A DNA stretch of 64,000 nt from Streptomyces fumanus (GCF_014655295.1 NZ_BNBI01000011.1:186001-250000); one strand, 5' to 3'. Numbered from the stretch's first letter, positions 25,300 to 34,886 are shown. Translations and numbers: made by a program. Notes: generated by a model not told the origin, from the letters alone.

Positions 25300-28200
25300 T
25301 CACGCCTCGAAGACCTCGCGGACCAACTGCTCCTGCTCGGCCTGGTGCCGCTTCGCGGAGCCGACCGCCGGGGAGGAGCTGTGCGGGCGCGAGATGCGGC
25401 GCAGGCGCTCGCCGTGCGGGACGTCGGCGCCGACCGCCAGGTCCAGGTGGTCGATCAGGTTGAGCGCGATGAACGGCCAGGCACCCTGGTTGGCCGGCTC
25501 CTCCTGGGCCCACAGGTACTTCTCGGCGTTCGGGTACTTGGCGATCTCCGCCTGGAGCTCGGCACCCGGCAGCGGGTACAGGCGCTCGATGCGGATGATG
25601 GCGGTGTCCGTGACGCCGCGCTTCTTCCGCTCGGCGTCCAGGTCGTAGTAGACCTTGCCGGCGCAGAAGACGACCTTCTTGACGGCGGCCGCGTCGACCG
25701 AGTCGTCGCCGATGACCGGGCGGAACTGGCCGGTGGTGAACTCCTCCGCCTTCGACGCCGCCGCCTTCAGGCGGAGCATCGACTTCGGGGTGAAGACCAC
25801 CAGCGGCTTGTGGTGCGGGTTGTGCACCTGCCACCGCAGCAGGTGGAAGTAGTTCGCCGGCGAGGTCGGCATGGCGACCGTCATGTTGTTCTGCGCGCAG
25901 AGCTGGAGGAACCGCTCCGGGCGGGCCGAGGAGTGGTCCGGGCCCTGGCCCTCGTAGCCGTGCGGGAGGAGCAGGACCACACCGGAGGTCTGGTTCCACT
26001 TCTGCTCGGCCGAGGAGATGAACTCGTCCACGACCGTCTGGGCGCCGTTGACGAAGTCGCCGAACTGCGCCTCCCACATCACCAGCGCGTCCGGGCGGGC
26101 CAGCGAGTAGCCGTACTCGAAGCCCATCGCGGCGTACTCGGACAGCAGCGAGTTGTAGACGTTGAGCCGGGCCTGGTCCTCGGAGAGGTACTGCAGCGGG
26201 GTGTACTCGTCGCCGGTGGTGCGGTCGATGATCACCGCGTGCCGCTGGCCGAAGGTGCCGCGCTGCGAGTCCTGGCCGGCCAGCCGCACCGGCACGTTCT
26301 CCAGCAGCAGCGAGCCGATGGCGAGGGTCTCGCCCATGCCCCAGTCGATGGTGCCGTCCTCGACCATCGCCGCCCGGCGCTGCAACTGCGGCAGCAGCCG
26401 CGGGTGGACGGTGATGTGGTCGGGGATGTTGACCTGGGACTCGGCGATCCGCTTGACGACCTCGCCGGTCACCGCGGTGTTCACGGCGACGGGGAACTCG
26501 GCCTGCGGGTCGGCGGGCGCCACGGCGGCCGGGCTCGAGGTGGCCTCGCGGACCTCGGTGAAGACCTTCTCCAACTGGCCCTGGTAGTCCTGCAGGGCCT
26601 GCTCGGCCTCCTCCAGGGTGATGTCGCCGCGACCGATGAGGGACTCGGTGTAGAGCTTGCGCACCGAGCGCTTCTTGTCGATCAGGTCGTACATCAGCGG
26701 CTGGGTGAAGGCCGGGTTGTCCGACTCGTTGTGACCGCGGCGGCGGTAGCAGATGAGGTCGATCACCACGTCCTTGTTGAACGCCTGGCGGAACTCGAAG
26801 GCGAGCCGCGCGACGCGGACCACGGCCTCCGGGTCGTCGCCGTTCACGTGGAAGATCGGGGCCTCGATCATGCGGGCCACGTCGGTGGCGTACATGGAGG
26901 AGCGCGAGGACTCCGGCGCCGCCGTGAAGCCGACCTGGTTGTTGATGACGATGTGGACCGTGCCGCCGGTGCGGTAGCCGCGCAACTGCGACATGTTCAG
27001 GGTCTCGGCCACCACGCCCTGGCCCGCGAAGGCCGCGTCGCCGTGGATCGCCACCGGCAGCACGGTGAAGTCCGTACCGCCCTTGTTGATGATGTCCTGC
27101 TTGGCGCGGGCGACGCCCTCCAGGACCGGGTCGACCGCCTCCAGGTGCGAGGGGTTGGCGACCAGCGAGACCTTGATCTGCTCGCCGTCCAGGCCGGTGA
27201 AGGTGCCCTCGGCGCCCAGGTGGTACTTCACGTCACCGGAGCCGTGCATGGACTTCGGGTCGAGGTTGCCCTCGAACTCGCGGAAGATCTGCGCGTACGA
27301 CTTGCCGACGATGTTGGCCAGTACGTTCAGCCGGCCGCGGTGGGCCATGCCGATGACGACCTCGTCCAGGCGGGACTCGGCGGCCGAGTCCAGGACCGCG
27401 TCCAGCAGCGGGATGACGGACTCGCCGCCCTCCAGCGAGAACCGCTTCTGGCCGACGTACTTGGTCTGCAGGAAGGTTTCGAACGCCTCGGCCGCGTTCA
27501 GGCGGCGCAGGATGCGCAACTGCTCCTCGCGCTCCGGCTTGGAGTGCGAGCGCTCCACCCGGTCCTGGATCCACTTGCGCTGCTTGGGGTCCTGGATGTG
27601 CATGAACTCGATGCCGGTGGTGCGGCAGTACGAGTCGCGGAGCACGCCGAGGATGTCGCGGAGCTTCATCATCGACTTGCCGGCGAAGCCGCCGACGGCG
27701 AACTCGCGCTCCAGGTCCCACAGGGTGAGGCCGTGCTCGATGATGTCCAGGTCGGGGTGCTTGCGCTGGCGGTACTCCAGCGGGTCGGTGTCGGCCATGA
27801 CGTGGCCGCGGACCCGGTAGGAGTGGATCAGCTCGAAGACCCGCGCGGCCTTGGTGACGTCGTCGTCGTGGGAGGCGTCGATGTCCTTGAGCCAGCGGAC
27901 CGGCTCGTAGGGGATGCGCAGCGCCTCGAAGATCTCGTCGTAGAAGCCGTTCTCGCCGAGCAGCAGGTTGGCGACCTGGCGGAGGAACTCGCCGGACGCG
28001 GCGCCCTGGATGACGCGGTGGTCGTAGGTCGAGGTCAGCGTCATGACCTTGGAGATGCCCAGCTTGTTCAGGGTGTCCTGGGAGGTGCCCTGGAACTCGG
28101 CCGGGTAGTCCATGGAGCCGACGCCCATGATGACCGACTGGCCGGGCATCAGCCGGGGCACGGAGTGGACGGTGCCCAGGCCGCCGGGGTTGGTCAGGGA

Positions 28201-29142
28201 GACCGTGACGCCGGTGAAGTCGGCCATCGTCAGCTTGTTCTCGCGGGCGCGGCGGACGATGTCCTCGTACGCCTGCCAGAACTCGAAGAAGTTGAGCGTC
28301 TCGGCCTTCTTGATCGCCGCGACGACGAGCTGGCGGTCGCCGTTGGGCTTGACCAGGTCGATGGCGAGACCGAGGTTGACGTGGTCCGGCTTGACCAGGG
28401 TCGGCTTGCCGTCCTTGACCTGGAAGGACCAGTTCATCGACGGCATGGCCTTGATGGCCTGCACCATCGCGTACCCGATGAGGTGGGTGAAGGAGATCTT
28501 CCCGCCGCGGGCGCGCTTGAGGTGGTTGTTGATGACGATGCGGTTGTCGAACAGCAGCTTCACCGGGACGGCGCGCACGGACGTGGCCGTGGGCATCTCC
28601 AGCGAGGCGTCCATGTTCTTCGCGACCGCGGCGGCCGGGCCGCGCAGGGTGACCAGCTCGGGGCCCTCGGCGGACTCCTGGGCCGGCTCGGCCTTGGCCT
28701 TCGGCTGAGGCTGCTGCTGCGGCTTCGCGGCGGGGGCCGGCTGGGCGGCGGCGGGCTTCCCGGCCGGGGCGGCGGGAGCGGCCTGCGCGGCCGGCTGGGC
28801 GGCGGGCGCCGGGGCCTGGGCGGGCCCTGCCGGGGCGGCCGGGGCCGGGGCCTGGGCGGGCTCCTGGGCGGCCCGGGGAGCCGGGGCGGGCTGGGCCGTG
28901 CTGGTGGTCTGCGCGGCCCCCGCGGCCGCACTGCCCGACGCAGCCTGGGCGGCGGGCGCCCCCGGCTTGTAGTCGGCGAAGAAGTCCCACCAGGCTCGGT
29001 CCACCGAATTGGGGTCCTGGAGGTACTGCTGATAGATCTCGTCGACGAGCCACTCATTGGCACCGAAGGCCGCTGCGGGGTTCTTCCCCGCTTGGTCGGT
29101 GTCGGTCGAGATGCTCGAGTTACTGGGGGACTGTGGCGACAC
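25300..29142 (-). CDS. kgd: Multifunctional 2-oxoglutarate decarboxylase/dehydrogenase E1 with fused E2 domain
   Basis: About 1280 residues. The GTG at 29142 begins MSPQSPSNSSIS, the usual start; ATG 29169 would add nine residues. It starts with the OGDH peripheral-subunit helix (NEWLVDEIYQQYLQDP), then an Ala/Pro-rich linker (~60-150). An E2-type succinyltransferase domain follows (TYDHRVIQGAASGEFL, with the catalytic DHR), then the ThDP-dependent E1 (GMAHRGRLNVLANIVG, IHGDAAFAGQGVV). There is no lipoyl domain. It works with shared E2/E3 components at the 2-oxoglutarate step of the TCA cycle. The gene is monocistronic, between a terminator and a 280-bp upstream region that should hold its promoter. 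Confidence 0.95.
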   Translation of the reverse strand: MSPQSPSNSSISTDTDQAGKNPAAAFGANEWLVDEIYQQYLQDPNSVDRAWWDFFADYKPGAPAAQAASGSAAAGAAQTTSTAQPAPAPRAAQEPAQAPAPAAPAGPAQAPAPAAQPAAQAAPAAPAGKPAAAQPAPAAKPQQQPQPKAKAEPAQESAEGPELVTLRGPAAAVAKNMDASLEMPTATSVRAVPVKLLFDNRIVINNHLKRARGGKISFTHLIGYAMVQAIKAMPSMNWSFQVKDGKPTLVKPDHVNLGLAIDLVKPNGDRQLVVAAIKKAETLNFFEFWQAYEDIVRRARENKLTMADFTGVTVSLTNPGGLGTVHSVPRLMPGQSVIMGVGSMDYPAEFQGTSQDTLNKLGISKVMTLTSTYDHRVIQGAASGEFLRQVANLLLGENGFYDEIFEALRIPYEPVRWLKDIDASHDDDVTKAARVFELIHSYRVRGHVMADTDPLEYRQRKHPDLDIIEHGLTLWDLEREFAVGGFAGKSMMKLRDILGVLRDSYCRTTGIEFMHIQDPKQRKWIQDRVERSHSKPEREEQLRILRRLNAAEAFETFLQTKYVGQKRFSLEGGESVIPLLDAVLDSAAESRLDEVVIGMAHRGRLNVLANIVGKSYAQIFREFEGNLDPKSMHGSGDVKYHLGAEGTFTGLDGEQIKVSLVANPSHLEAVDPVLEGVARAKQDIINKGGTDFTVLPVAIHGDAAFAGQGVVAETLNMSQLRGYRTGGTVHIVINNQVGFTAAPESSRSSMYATDVARMIEAPIFHVNGDDPEAVVRVARLAFEFRQAFNKDVVIDLICYRRRGHNESDNPAFTQPLMYDLIDKKRSVRKLYTESLIGRGDITLEEAEQALQDYQGQLEKVFTEVREATSSPAAVAPADPQAEFPVAVNTAVTGEVVKRIAESQVNIPDHITVHPRLLPQLQRRAAMVEDGTIDWGMGETLAIGSLLLENVPVRLAGQDSQRGTFGQRHAVIIDRTTGDEYTPLQYLSEDQARLNVYNSLLSEYAAMGFEYGYSLARPDALVMWEAQFGDFVNGAQTVVDEFISSAEQKWNQTSGVVLLLPHGYEGQGPDHSSARPERFLQLCAQNNMTVAMPTSPANYFHLLRWQVHNPHHKPLVVFTPKSMLRLKAAASKAEEFTTGQFRPVIGDDSVDAAAVKKVVFCAGKVYYDLDAERKKRGVTDTAIIRIERLYPLPGAELQAEIAKYPNAEKYLWAQEEPANQGAWPFIALNLIDHLDLAVGADVPHGERLRRISRPHSSSPAVGSAKRHQAEQEQLVREVFEA

Positions 29143-29422
29143 GGCGGCAACCGCCCTCTTCCGCTTCACAAGGTGATGGACAGCGGGAATAAAGGCTACG
29201 CCTCCCGGACCCGGAAGGTCAGGCCGGGCCCGTTCATCGTCGTGTAAGTCACATCACGGAGCGTGTTTCACCGCCGGAAAGGACGGGAAACAAGCGGGGT
29301 TCCGGGTCGTCCGGGAAGGGCGCGGCGGCCCGCGGCGCCCAGCGGCGCGGGCTCCTTCCGGGTCACACGTGTCCGCCAGCGCGGACTTCCCTGGACCTGG
29401 TGGCTCCGCTTCGCACTGTACG
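29143..29422. other. Intergenic region upstream of kgd
   Basis: 280 bp between the kgd start and the end of the histidine kinase gene, both on the minus strand. It must hold the kgd promoter and possibly a terminator for the two-component operon. A short palindrome, CACACGTGT, lies near 29364. No small open frame with coding character was seen, and no promoter could be assigned with confidence. Confidence 0.4.
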
Positions 29423-30532
29423 TCAACCGGCGGTGGACGGCTCTCCCGGAAGGGTGACGAGGATCCGGCAGCCGCGCTCCGATTCGGCCACCCCGATCCG
29501 GCCGCCGTGCAGATCCACCGCCCAGCGGGCGATCGCCAGGCCCAAGCCGGTGCCGCCGTCGCTGCCGGGGCCGTGCGGCCGGGTCACCGCGCCCCGGTTG
29601 AACCGCTCGAAGACCCGGTGCCACTCCGAGCGCGGGATGCCGGGCCCCTCGTCGATCACTTCCAGCTCCAGGGAGTCCGGCCCGTCCCCGCGCCGGGCCC
29701 GGACCGTCACCCGGCCGTGCGGGGGGCTGTGCTTGACCGCGTTGTCGATGAGGTTGGCGACCACCTGGTGGATGCGCTCGGGGTCGGCGTGCGCGGTCAG
29801 GTCGGTGGGGAAGACGTCCAGCGCCAGGTGGACGTCGGTGCGGGTGTGGCTGCCGGAGCCGGAGGCGATGCCCGCGCGGGCCGAGGCGACCATGTTGGCC
29901 TCCTTGAGCACCCCGGACAGGTACGGCCACACCTCGAAGCGCCGGGCGCGCAGCGGCACCACGCCGTTGTCCAGGCGGGACAGGTCCAGCAGGGTCTCCA
30001 CCAGCCGGCCGAGCCGCTCGGTCTGCCCGAGGGCGGTCCGCATGGTCTCGGGGTCGGCCTCGGTGACGCCGTCGACGATGTTCTCCAGCACCGCGCGCAG
30101 GCCCGCGATGGGGGTGCGCAGCTCGTGCGAGACATTGGCCACCAGCTCCTTGCGCTGGCGGTCCTGGGCCTCCAGGTCGTCGGCCATCCGGTTGATGGTC
30201 TGGGCGAGGTCGCCCAGCTCGTCACGGCGGTTCTCGCTGACCCGGCGGGTGTAGTCGCCGTGCGAGATGGACCGGGCGACGGCGTTCATCTCGTCCAGCG
30301 GGGCGGTCAGCGAGTGGGCCACGAACTGGGTGATCAGCAGCGTGGCGATCATCGAGAAGACCGTGATGAACCGCAGCTCGGTCTCGGTGCGGGCGGCGAT
30401 GATCAGCAGCCCGGTGGTGATGAGCACCGAGATGACGACCAGCGCGCCCAGCTTGGTCTTGATCGAGAACGGGCGTACGCCGCCCCAGGGCTGCCCGGGG
30501 CTCCTCCGCGCGGCCTCCCGTCCGGCGCTCAT
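29423..30532 (-). CDS. Two-component sensor histidine kinase
   Basis: 369 residues. Two transmembrane helices near the N-terminus (about 29-47 and 54-72) leave almost no extracytoplasmic loop. A HAMP domain follows (LTAPLDEMNAVARSISHGDY), then the phosphoacceptor His136 in NVSHELRTP. The ATPase has N-box LIDNAVKHS, G1 DEGPGIP and G2 GTGLGLAIA. A missing sensor loop suggests it senses within the membrane or cytoplasm. The ATG overlaps the response-regulator stop by 4 bp, so the two are one operon. It probably corresponds to the S. coelicolor kinase gene between kgd and lon, from remembered synteny. Confidence 0.9.
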   Translation of the reverse strand: MSAGREAARRSPGQPWGGVRPFSIKTKLGALVVISVLITTGLLIIAARTETELRFITVFSMIATLLITQFVAHSLTAPLDEMNAVARSISHGDYTRRVSENRRDELGDLAQTINRMADDLEAQDRQRKELVANVSHELRTPIAGLRAVLENIVDGVTEADPETMRTALGQTERLGRLVETLLDLSRLDNGVVPLRARRFEVWPYLSGVLKEANMVASARAGIASGSGSHTRTDVHLALDVFPTDLTAHADPERIHQVVANLIDNAVKHSPPHGRVTVRARRGDGPDSLELEVIDEGPGIPRSEWHRVFERFNRGAVTRPHGPGSDGGTGLGLAIARWAVDLHGGRIGVAESERGCRILVTLPGEPSTAG

Positions 30533-31269
30533 GGCGTCGGCGTCTCCAGCGCGTAGCCCACGCCGTGCACCGTGCGGATGCGCTCGGCGCCGATCTTCCG
30601 GCGCAGCGCCTTGATGTGGCTGTCGACGGTGCGGGTCCCGGAGGCGTCCGCCCAGTCCCACACCTCCGCCAGCAACTGCTCCCGGGAGAGCACCGCGCGC
30701 GGGGTGTTGGCCAGGCACACCAGCAGGTCGAACTCGGTGGGCGTGAGGTGGACGTCCTCGCTGCGCACCCGCACCCTGCGCTGTGCGTGGTCGATCTCCA
30801 GCTCGCCCAGGCGCAGGATGCCGCTGCGCGGGGTGGTGGCGGCCAGCGCGGCCCGCTCCACGCGGCGCAGCAGCACATGCACCCGCGCGGCCAGCTCGCG
30901 CATCGAGAACGGCTTGGTCATGTAGTCGTCGGCGCCGACGCCGAGCCCGACCAGCAGGTCCGTCTCGTCGTCGCGGGCGGTGAGCATCAGCACCGGCACC
31001 GGGCGCTGGGCCTGCACCCGGCGGCAGACCTCCAGGCCGTCGAAGCCGGGCAGCATGATGTCGAGGATCAGCAGGTCGGGCTGCCACGCCTCGGCCGTGT
31101 CCACGGCGGACGGACCGTCGCCCGCCGTTTGCACCAGGAATCCCTCGGCGCGCAGGCGGGTCGCGATGGCGTCCACGATCGTCTGGTCGTCCTCGACCAC
31201 CAGCACCCGGCGCTGCGCGCCCGGGGCAGCCGTCGTCGTGCCGTTGTGGGAGGTGTGTGTCTGCTCCAT
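30529..31269 (-). CDS. OmpR/PhoB-family response regulator
   Basis: 246 residues: receiver domain with acidic pocket VEDD and phosphorylation site Asp70 in LLILDIMLPG, conserved Thr in MLTARD and Lys in YMTKPF; then a Trans_Reg_C winged helix (HLTPTEFDLLVCLA, REQLLAEVWDW, VDSHIKALRRKIG). It is the partner of the kinase encoded 4 bp overlapping downstream. A Thr/His-rich N-terminal extension of ~18 residues precedes the first strand. The regulon is unknown; flanking genes offer no clear target. Confidence 0.92.
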   Translation of the reverse strand: MEQTHTSHNGTTTAAPGAQRRVLVVEDDQTIVDAIATRLRAEGFLVQTAGDGPSAVDTAEAWQPDLLILDIMLPGFDGLEVCRRVQAQRPVPVLMLTARDDETDLLVGLGVGADDYMTKPFSMRELAARVHVLLRRVERAALAATTPRSGILRLGELEIDHAQRRVRVRSEDVHLTPTEFDLLVCLANTPRAVLSREQLLAEVWDWADASGTRTVDSHIKALRRKIGAERIRTVHGVGYALETPTP

Positions 31270-31382
31270 CGCCCGCCCCTGAGGTGTGCTTTACGGAATC
31301 CGTGGGGTGATCCCATGACTGCGATTGACGCTTGAATGATCGGCGTCAGAGCAGCAGCGTACGGGGAGTCACCGGGCCATCG

Positions 31383-32069
31383 CTATCCAGGCCGGACGCC
31401 GAGGTGCACCACGTCCGGAACGCCCCGGGCAACGGGGATCTCTTCGGTACGCACCTGCTGGAACCCGGCATTACACAAGGTTTCTTCGAATTCGGGAGAG
31501 GGTCGCGCGGACCACACGGCGAGCACTCCGCCGGGTCTCAACACCCGTGCGCAGCCCGCCAGTCCGGTCGGCGCGTACAGGCCCTCGTTGCCCTCGGTGA
31601 CGGTCCAGCCGGGGCCGTTGTCGATGTCGAGGCAGAGCGCGTCGAACGTGTCGGAAGTCTCATTGACGTAATCGACGAGATCCGCTTCCACGATCCGGGT
31701 GCGGGGGTCGGCCAGCGCCTCGCGGGTCAGTGCGGCCAGCGGTCCGGTGCGGTGCCAGTCGATGACGGCGGGCTCGCGCTCGATCACCGTGATCCGTCCC
31801 CAGCGCGAATTCGCGGCCGCACGGGCGAGGGAGAAGCCCACGCCCAGGCCGCCGATCAGGACGTGCGGGGCGGGGCGCACGGCGGGCGCCGGCAGCGCGG
31901 CGAGCGCGGCGTCCACGAGCCGGCGTTCGGAGCGGCCGTCGGAGGTGTCCATGAGGAAGCAGCCGTTGGCGATGATCTGCAGCAGGTCGCCGTGCCGGCG
32001 CAGTACGACCTCGCCGTAGGGGCCCTCGCGGCGGTCCAGGACTTCGGGGACTTCGTGGCCGACGGACAT
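31383..32069 (-). CDS. Spermidine synthase-like methyltransferase-fold protein
   Basis: 228 residues with the spermidine synthase-type Rossmann fold: LIGGLGVGFSLARAAA (glycine-rich loop), ITVIEREPAVIDWHR (acidic residue ending strand 2), ADLVDYVNETSDTFDALCLDIDNGPGW, and a C-terminal VLAVWSARPSPEFEETL. The fold normally binds decarboxylated SAM or SAM. It lacks the long N-terminal beta-hairpin domain of true spermidine synthases, so the reaction is uncertain. ATG 32069 has no overlapping neighbour. In remembered Streptomyces synteny it sits between the two-component pair and lon. Confidence 0.8.
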   Translation of the reverse strand: MSVGHEVPEVLDRREGPYGEVVLRRHGDLLQIIANGCFLMDTSDGRSERRLVDAALAALPAPAVRPAPHVLIGGLGVGFSLARAAANSRWGRITVIEREPAVIDWHRTGPLAALTREALADPRTRIVEADLVDYVNETSDTFDALCLDIDNGPGWTVTEGNEGLYAPTGLAGCARVLRPGGVLAVWSARPSPEFEETLCNAGFQQVRTEEIPVARGVPDVVHLGVRPG

Positions 32070-32189
32070 GCGGTCATCCTGACATCCGGCCGAGCGGTGG
32101 GTGGCGGAATTACCGGGGCGCGGTGGCCGCTGAGAGTACGCGTGGCGGTCGGCCTGGGGGGGGCGGGTGCGGGTGCGTGGGGTTTGGTT

Positions 32190-32355
32190 GCGCAGTTCCC
32201 CGCGCCCCTGAGGGTCGGGTGCGGGTGCGTGGGGGCTGGTCGCGCAGTTCCCCGCGCCCCTGGGTGGGTGTGCTCCCCGGCGGTCATGGGTGGGGTGCCC
32301 TTTCGGGGCGGGTGAGGCAGCGCAGTCAGGGGCGCGGGGAACTGCGCGACCAGCC
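32190..32355. repeat. Dispersed Streptomyces GC repeat in tandem and inverted copies
   Basis: A 21-bp core (GCGCAGTTCCCCGCGCC plus CCTG) occurs at 32190-32210 and 32242-32262 in direct orientation (52-bp period, with GCGGGTGCGTGGGG before each) and inverted at 32327-32347. The second and third copies extend to a perfect 29-bp inverted repeat (32234-32262 with 32327-32355) around a 64-bp loop. From memory, this core is a common dispersed intergenic element in Streptomyces. Together with the ClgR-like and HspR-like sites it fills the 390-bp gap before lon. Confidence 0.8.
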
Positions 32356-32368
32356 ACCCCGGGAGGGT

Positions 32369-32385
32369 GATCGCTCAGAGCGAAC
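32369..32385 (+). promoter_or_regulatory. ClgR-type box upstream of lon
   Basis: GATCGC-TCAGA-GCGAAC matches the ClgR consensus GTTCGC-N5-GCG(AAC) with one mismatch in the left half. ClgR is known to activate lon and the clpP1/clpC genes in Streptomyces. The site lies 75-91 bp before the lon ATG, a suitable activator position. Confidence 0.65.
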
Positions 32386-32418
32386 ACGGGGCGGGGAACA
32401 ATCACCGCTCCCCGAGCA

Positions 32419-32437
32419 TTGAGTCGGCATAACTCAA
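32419..32437 (+). promoter_or_regulatory. HAIR operator (HspR) upstream of lon
   Basis: TTGAGT-N7-ACTCAA is an exact match to the core of the HspR-associated inverted repeat, CTTGAGT-N7-ACTCAAG; only the outermost pair differs. HspR is known to repress dnaK, clpB and lon in Streptomyces, with relief on heat shock. It is 22 bp before the lon start codon and likely covers the promoter. Confidence 0.85.
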
Positions 32438-32459
32438 CTTGACTGCCGAAGGGGAGATC

Positions 32460-34886
32460 ATGGCTGCTGAGTCCACGGCGTTCACACCGCTCACCCTGCC
32501 CGTGCTGCCGCTCGACGACGAGGTCGTGCTGCCCGGGATGGTGGTCCCCCTCGATCTGAGCGACTCCGAGGTACGGGCCGCGGTGGAAGCCGCCCAGGCC
32601 GCCGCCCGCAACGAACCCGGCAAGCCGAAGGTCCTGCTGGTGCCGCGCATCGACGGCTCCTACCCGGGCACCGGCGTGCTCGGCACCGTCGAGCAGGTCG
32701 GCCGGCTGGCCGACGGCGACCCGGGGGCCCTGATCCGCGGCCGGGGCCGGGTGAAGATCGGCGCCGGGACCACCGGGCCGGGCGCGGCCCTCTGGGTCGA
32801 GGGCACCCGGATCGACGAGAGCGTGCCCGACCCGCTGCCGGGTCACGTCACCGAACTGGTGAAGGAGTACAAGGCACTCGCCACCGCCTGGCTGAAGAAG
32901 CGCGGCGCCTGGCAGGTCGTGGACCGCGTGCAGGCCATCGACGACGTCTCCGCCCTCGCCGACAACTCCGGCTACTCGCCGTTCCTGACCACCGACCAGA
33001 AGGTCGAGCTGCTGGAGACCGCCGACCCGGTCGCCCGCCTGAAGCTCGCCACCCAGCAGTTGCGCGACCACCTCGCCGAGCAGGACGTCGCCGAGACCAT
33101 CGCCAAGGACGTCCAGGAGGGCGTCGACAAGCAGCAGCGCGAGTTCCTGCTGCGCCGCCAGTTGGAGGCCGTCCGCAAGGAGCTGCGCGAGCTGAACGGC
33201 GAGCAGGAGGGCGAGGAGTCCGACGACTACCGCGCCCGGGTGGAGGCCGCCGACCTGCCCGAGAAGGTCCGCGAGGCCGCGCTCAAGGAGGTCGACAAGC
33301 TGGAGCGGGCCAGCGACCAGTCCCCCGAGGGCTCCTGGATCCGCACCTGGCTGGACACCGTCCTGGAACTGCCGTGGAACGAGCGGACCGAGGACCGGTA
33401 CGACATCCAGGGCGCCAAGGCCGTCCTGGACGCCGAGCACGCGGGCCTGGAGGACGTGAAGGAGCGGATCACCGAGTACCTGGCCGTCCGCAAGCGCCGC
33501 GCCGAGCGCGGTCTGGGCGTGGTCGGCGGGCGCCGCGGCGGCGCGGTCCTCGCCCTGGTCGGCCCGCCCGGCGTGGGCAAGACCAGCCTCGGCGAGTCCG
33601 TCGCCCACGCCATGGGCCGCAAGTTCGTCCGCGTCGCCCTCGGCGGCGTGCGCGACGAGGCGGAGATCCGCGGCCACCGCCGTACGTACGTGGGCGCGCT
33701 GCCCGGCCGGATCGTGCGCGCGATCAAGGAGGCCGGCTCGATGAACCCGGTCGTCCTGCTGGACGAGATCGACAAGGTCGGCTCGGACTTCCGCGGCGAC
33801 CCGGCGGCGGCCCTGCTGGAGGTGCTGGACCCGGCCCAGAACCACACCTTCCGCGACCACTACCTGGAGGTCGAGCTGGACCTCTCCGACGTGGTCTTCC
33901 TGGCCACCGCCAACGTCCTGGAGGCCATCCCGGAGGCCCTGCTCGACCGCATGGAGCTGGTCCGCCTGGACGGCTACACCGAGGACGAGAAGATCGTCAT
34001 CGCCCGGGACCACCTGCTCCCGCGCCAACTGGAGCGGGCCGGCCTGGACAAGGACGAGGTGGTCCTGGAGGAGGGCGCGCTGCGCAAGCTGGCCGGGGAG
34101 TACACCCGCGAGGCCGGGGTGCGCACCTTGGAGCGGTCGATCGCCCGGCTGCTGCGCAAGGTGGCGGCCCAGCACGAACTGGGCGAGCGGGAGCTGCCGT
34201 TCACCGTGGGCGCCGAGCACCTGCGGGACCTGATCGGCCGGCCGCACCACGTGCCCGAGTCCGCCCAGGACCCGGCTCAGCGGCGCACCTCGGTGCCGGG
34301 TGTGGCCACCGGCCTGGCGGTCACCGGCGCGGGCGGCGACGTGCTGTACGTCGAGGCGTCGCTGGCCGACCCGGAGACGGGCGGGGCGGGGCTGACCCTG
34401 ACCGGGCAGCTCGGCGACGTGATGAAGGAGTCCGCGCAGATCGCCCTGAGCTTCCTGCGCTCGCACGGCGCCGAACTGGAACTGCCGGTCGCCGATCTGA
34501 AGGACCGGGGCGTGCACATCCACTTCCCGGCGGGCGCGGTCCCCAAGGACGGCCCGAGCGCCGGCATCACCATGACCACGGCGCTGGCCTCGCTGCTGTC
34601 GGGCCGGCTGGTCCGCACCGACGTGGCGATGACCGGTGAGGTGTCGCTGACCGGCCGGGTGCTGCCGATCGGCGGGGTGAAGCAGAAGCTGCTCGCGGCG
34701 CACCGGACGGGCGTCACCACGGTGATCATCCCCAAGCGCAACGAGCCCGACCTGGACGACGTGCCCGCGGAGGTGCTGGACAAGCTCGACGTCCACACCG
34801 TCACCGACGTCCGCCAGGTCCTGGAACTGGCACTCGCGCCCGCGACCAGCGGGGTGGCGCCCAAGGAGGTTCCGGTCGCGGCGTGA
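32460..34886 (+). CDS. lon: ATP-dependent Lon protease
   Basis: 808 residues from ATG 32460 with GGGGAG upstream. It has an N-terminal Lon substrate-binding domain (LPVLPLDDEVVLPGMVVPLD) and a helical region (EGVDKQQREFLLRRQLEAVRKEL). The AAA+ module has Walker A GPPGVGKTSLGE (~368) and Walker B VVLLDEIDKVGSD. The C-terminal protease has the Ser-Lys dyad: Ser in PKDGPSAGIT (~700) and Lys in GGVKQKLLAAH (~743). It degrades misfolded and regulatory proteins in the cytoplasm. Regulation by HspR and ClgR is supported by sites in the promoter region. Confidence 0.97.
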   Translation: MAAESTAFTPLTLPVLPLDDEVVLPGMVVPLDLSDSEVRAAVEAAQAAARNEPGKPKVLLVPRIDGSYPGTGVLGTVEQVGRLADGDPGALIRGRGRVKIGAGTTGPGAALWVEGTRIDESVPDPLPGHVTELVKEYKALATAWLKKRGAWQVVDRVQAIDDVSALADNSGYSPFLTTDQKVELLETADPVARLKLATQQLRDHLAEQDVAETIAKDVQEGVDKQQREFLLRRQLEAVRKELRELNGEQEGEESDDYRARVEAADLPEKVREAALKEVDKLERASDQSPEGSWIRTWLDTVLELPWNERTEDRYDIQGAKAVLDAEHAGLEDVKERITEYLAVRKRRAERGLGVVGGRRGGAVLALVGPPGVGKTSLGESVAHAMGRKFVRVALGGVRDEAEIRGHRRTYVGALPGRIVRAIKEAGSMNPVVLLDEIDKVGSDFRGDPAAALLEVLDPAQNHTFRDHYLEVELDLSDVVFLATANVLEAIPEALLDRMELVRLDGYTEDEKIVIARDHLLPRQLERAGLDKDEVVLEEGALRKLAGEYTREAGVRTLERSIARLLRKVAAQHELGERELPFTVGAEHLRDLIGRPHHVPESAQDPAQRRTSVPGVATGLAVTGAGGDVLYVEASLADPETGGAGLTLTGQLGDVMKESAQIALSFLRSHGAELELPVADLKDRGVHIHFPAGAVPKDGPSAGITMTTALASLLSGRLVRTDVAMTGEVSLTGRVLPIGGVKQKLLAAHRTGVTTVIIPKRNEPDLDDVPAEVLDKLDVHTVTDVRQVLELALAPATSGVAPKEVPVAA

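Noticed and set aside
25279..29247. Very long open frame on the plus strand opposite kgd
   Set aside because: It is the antisense of a strongly conserved gene. Its product is Val/Leu/Gly/Arg-rich with no motifs, as expected from high third-position GC.
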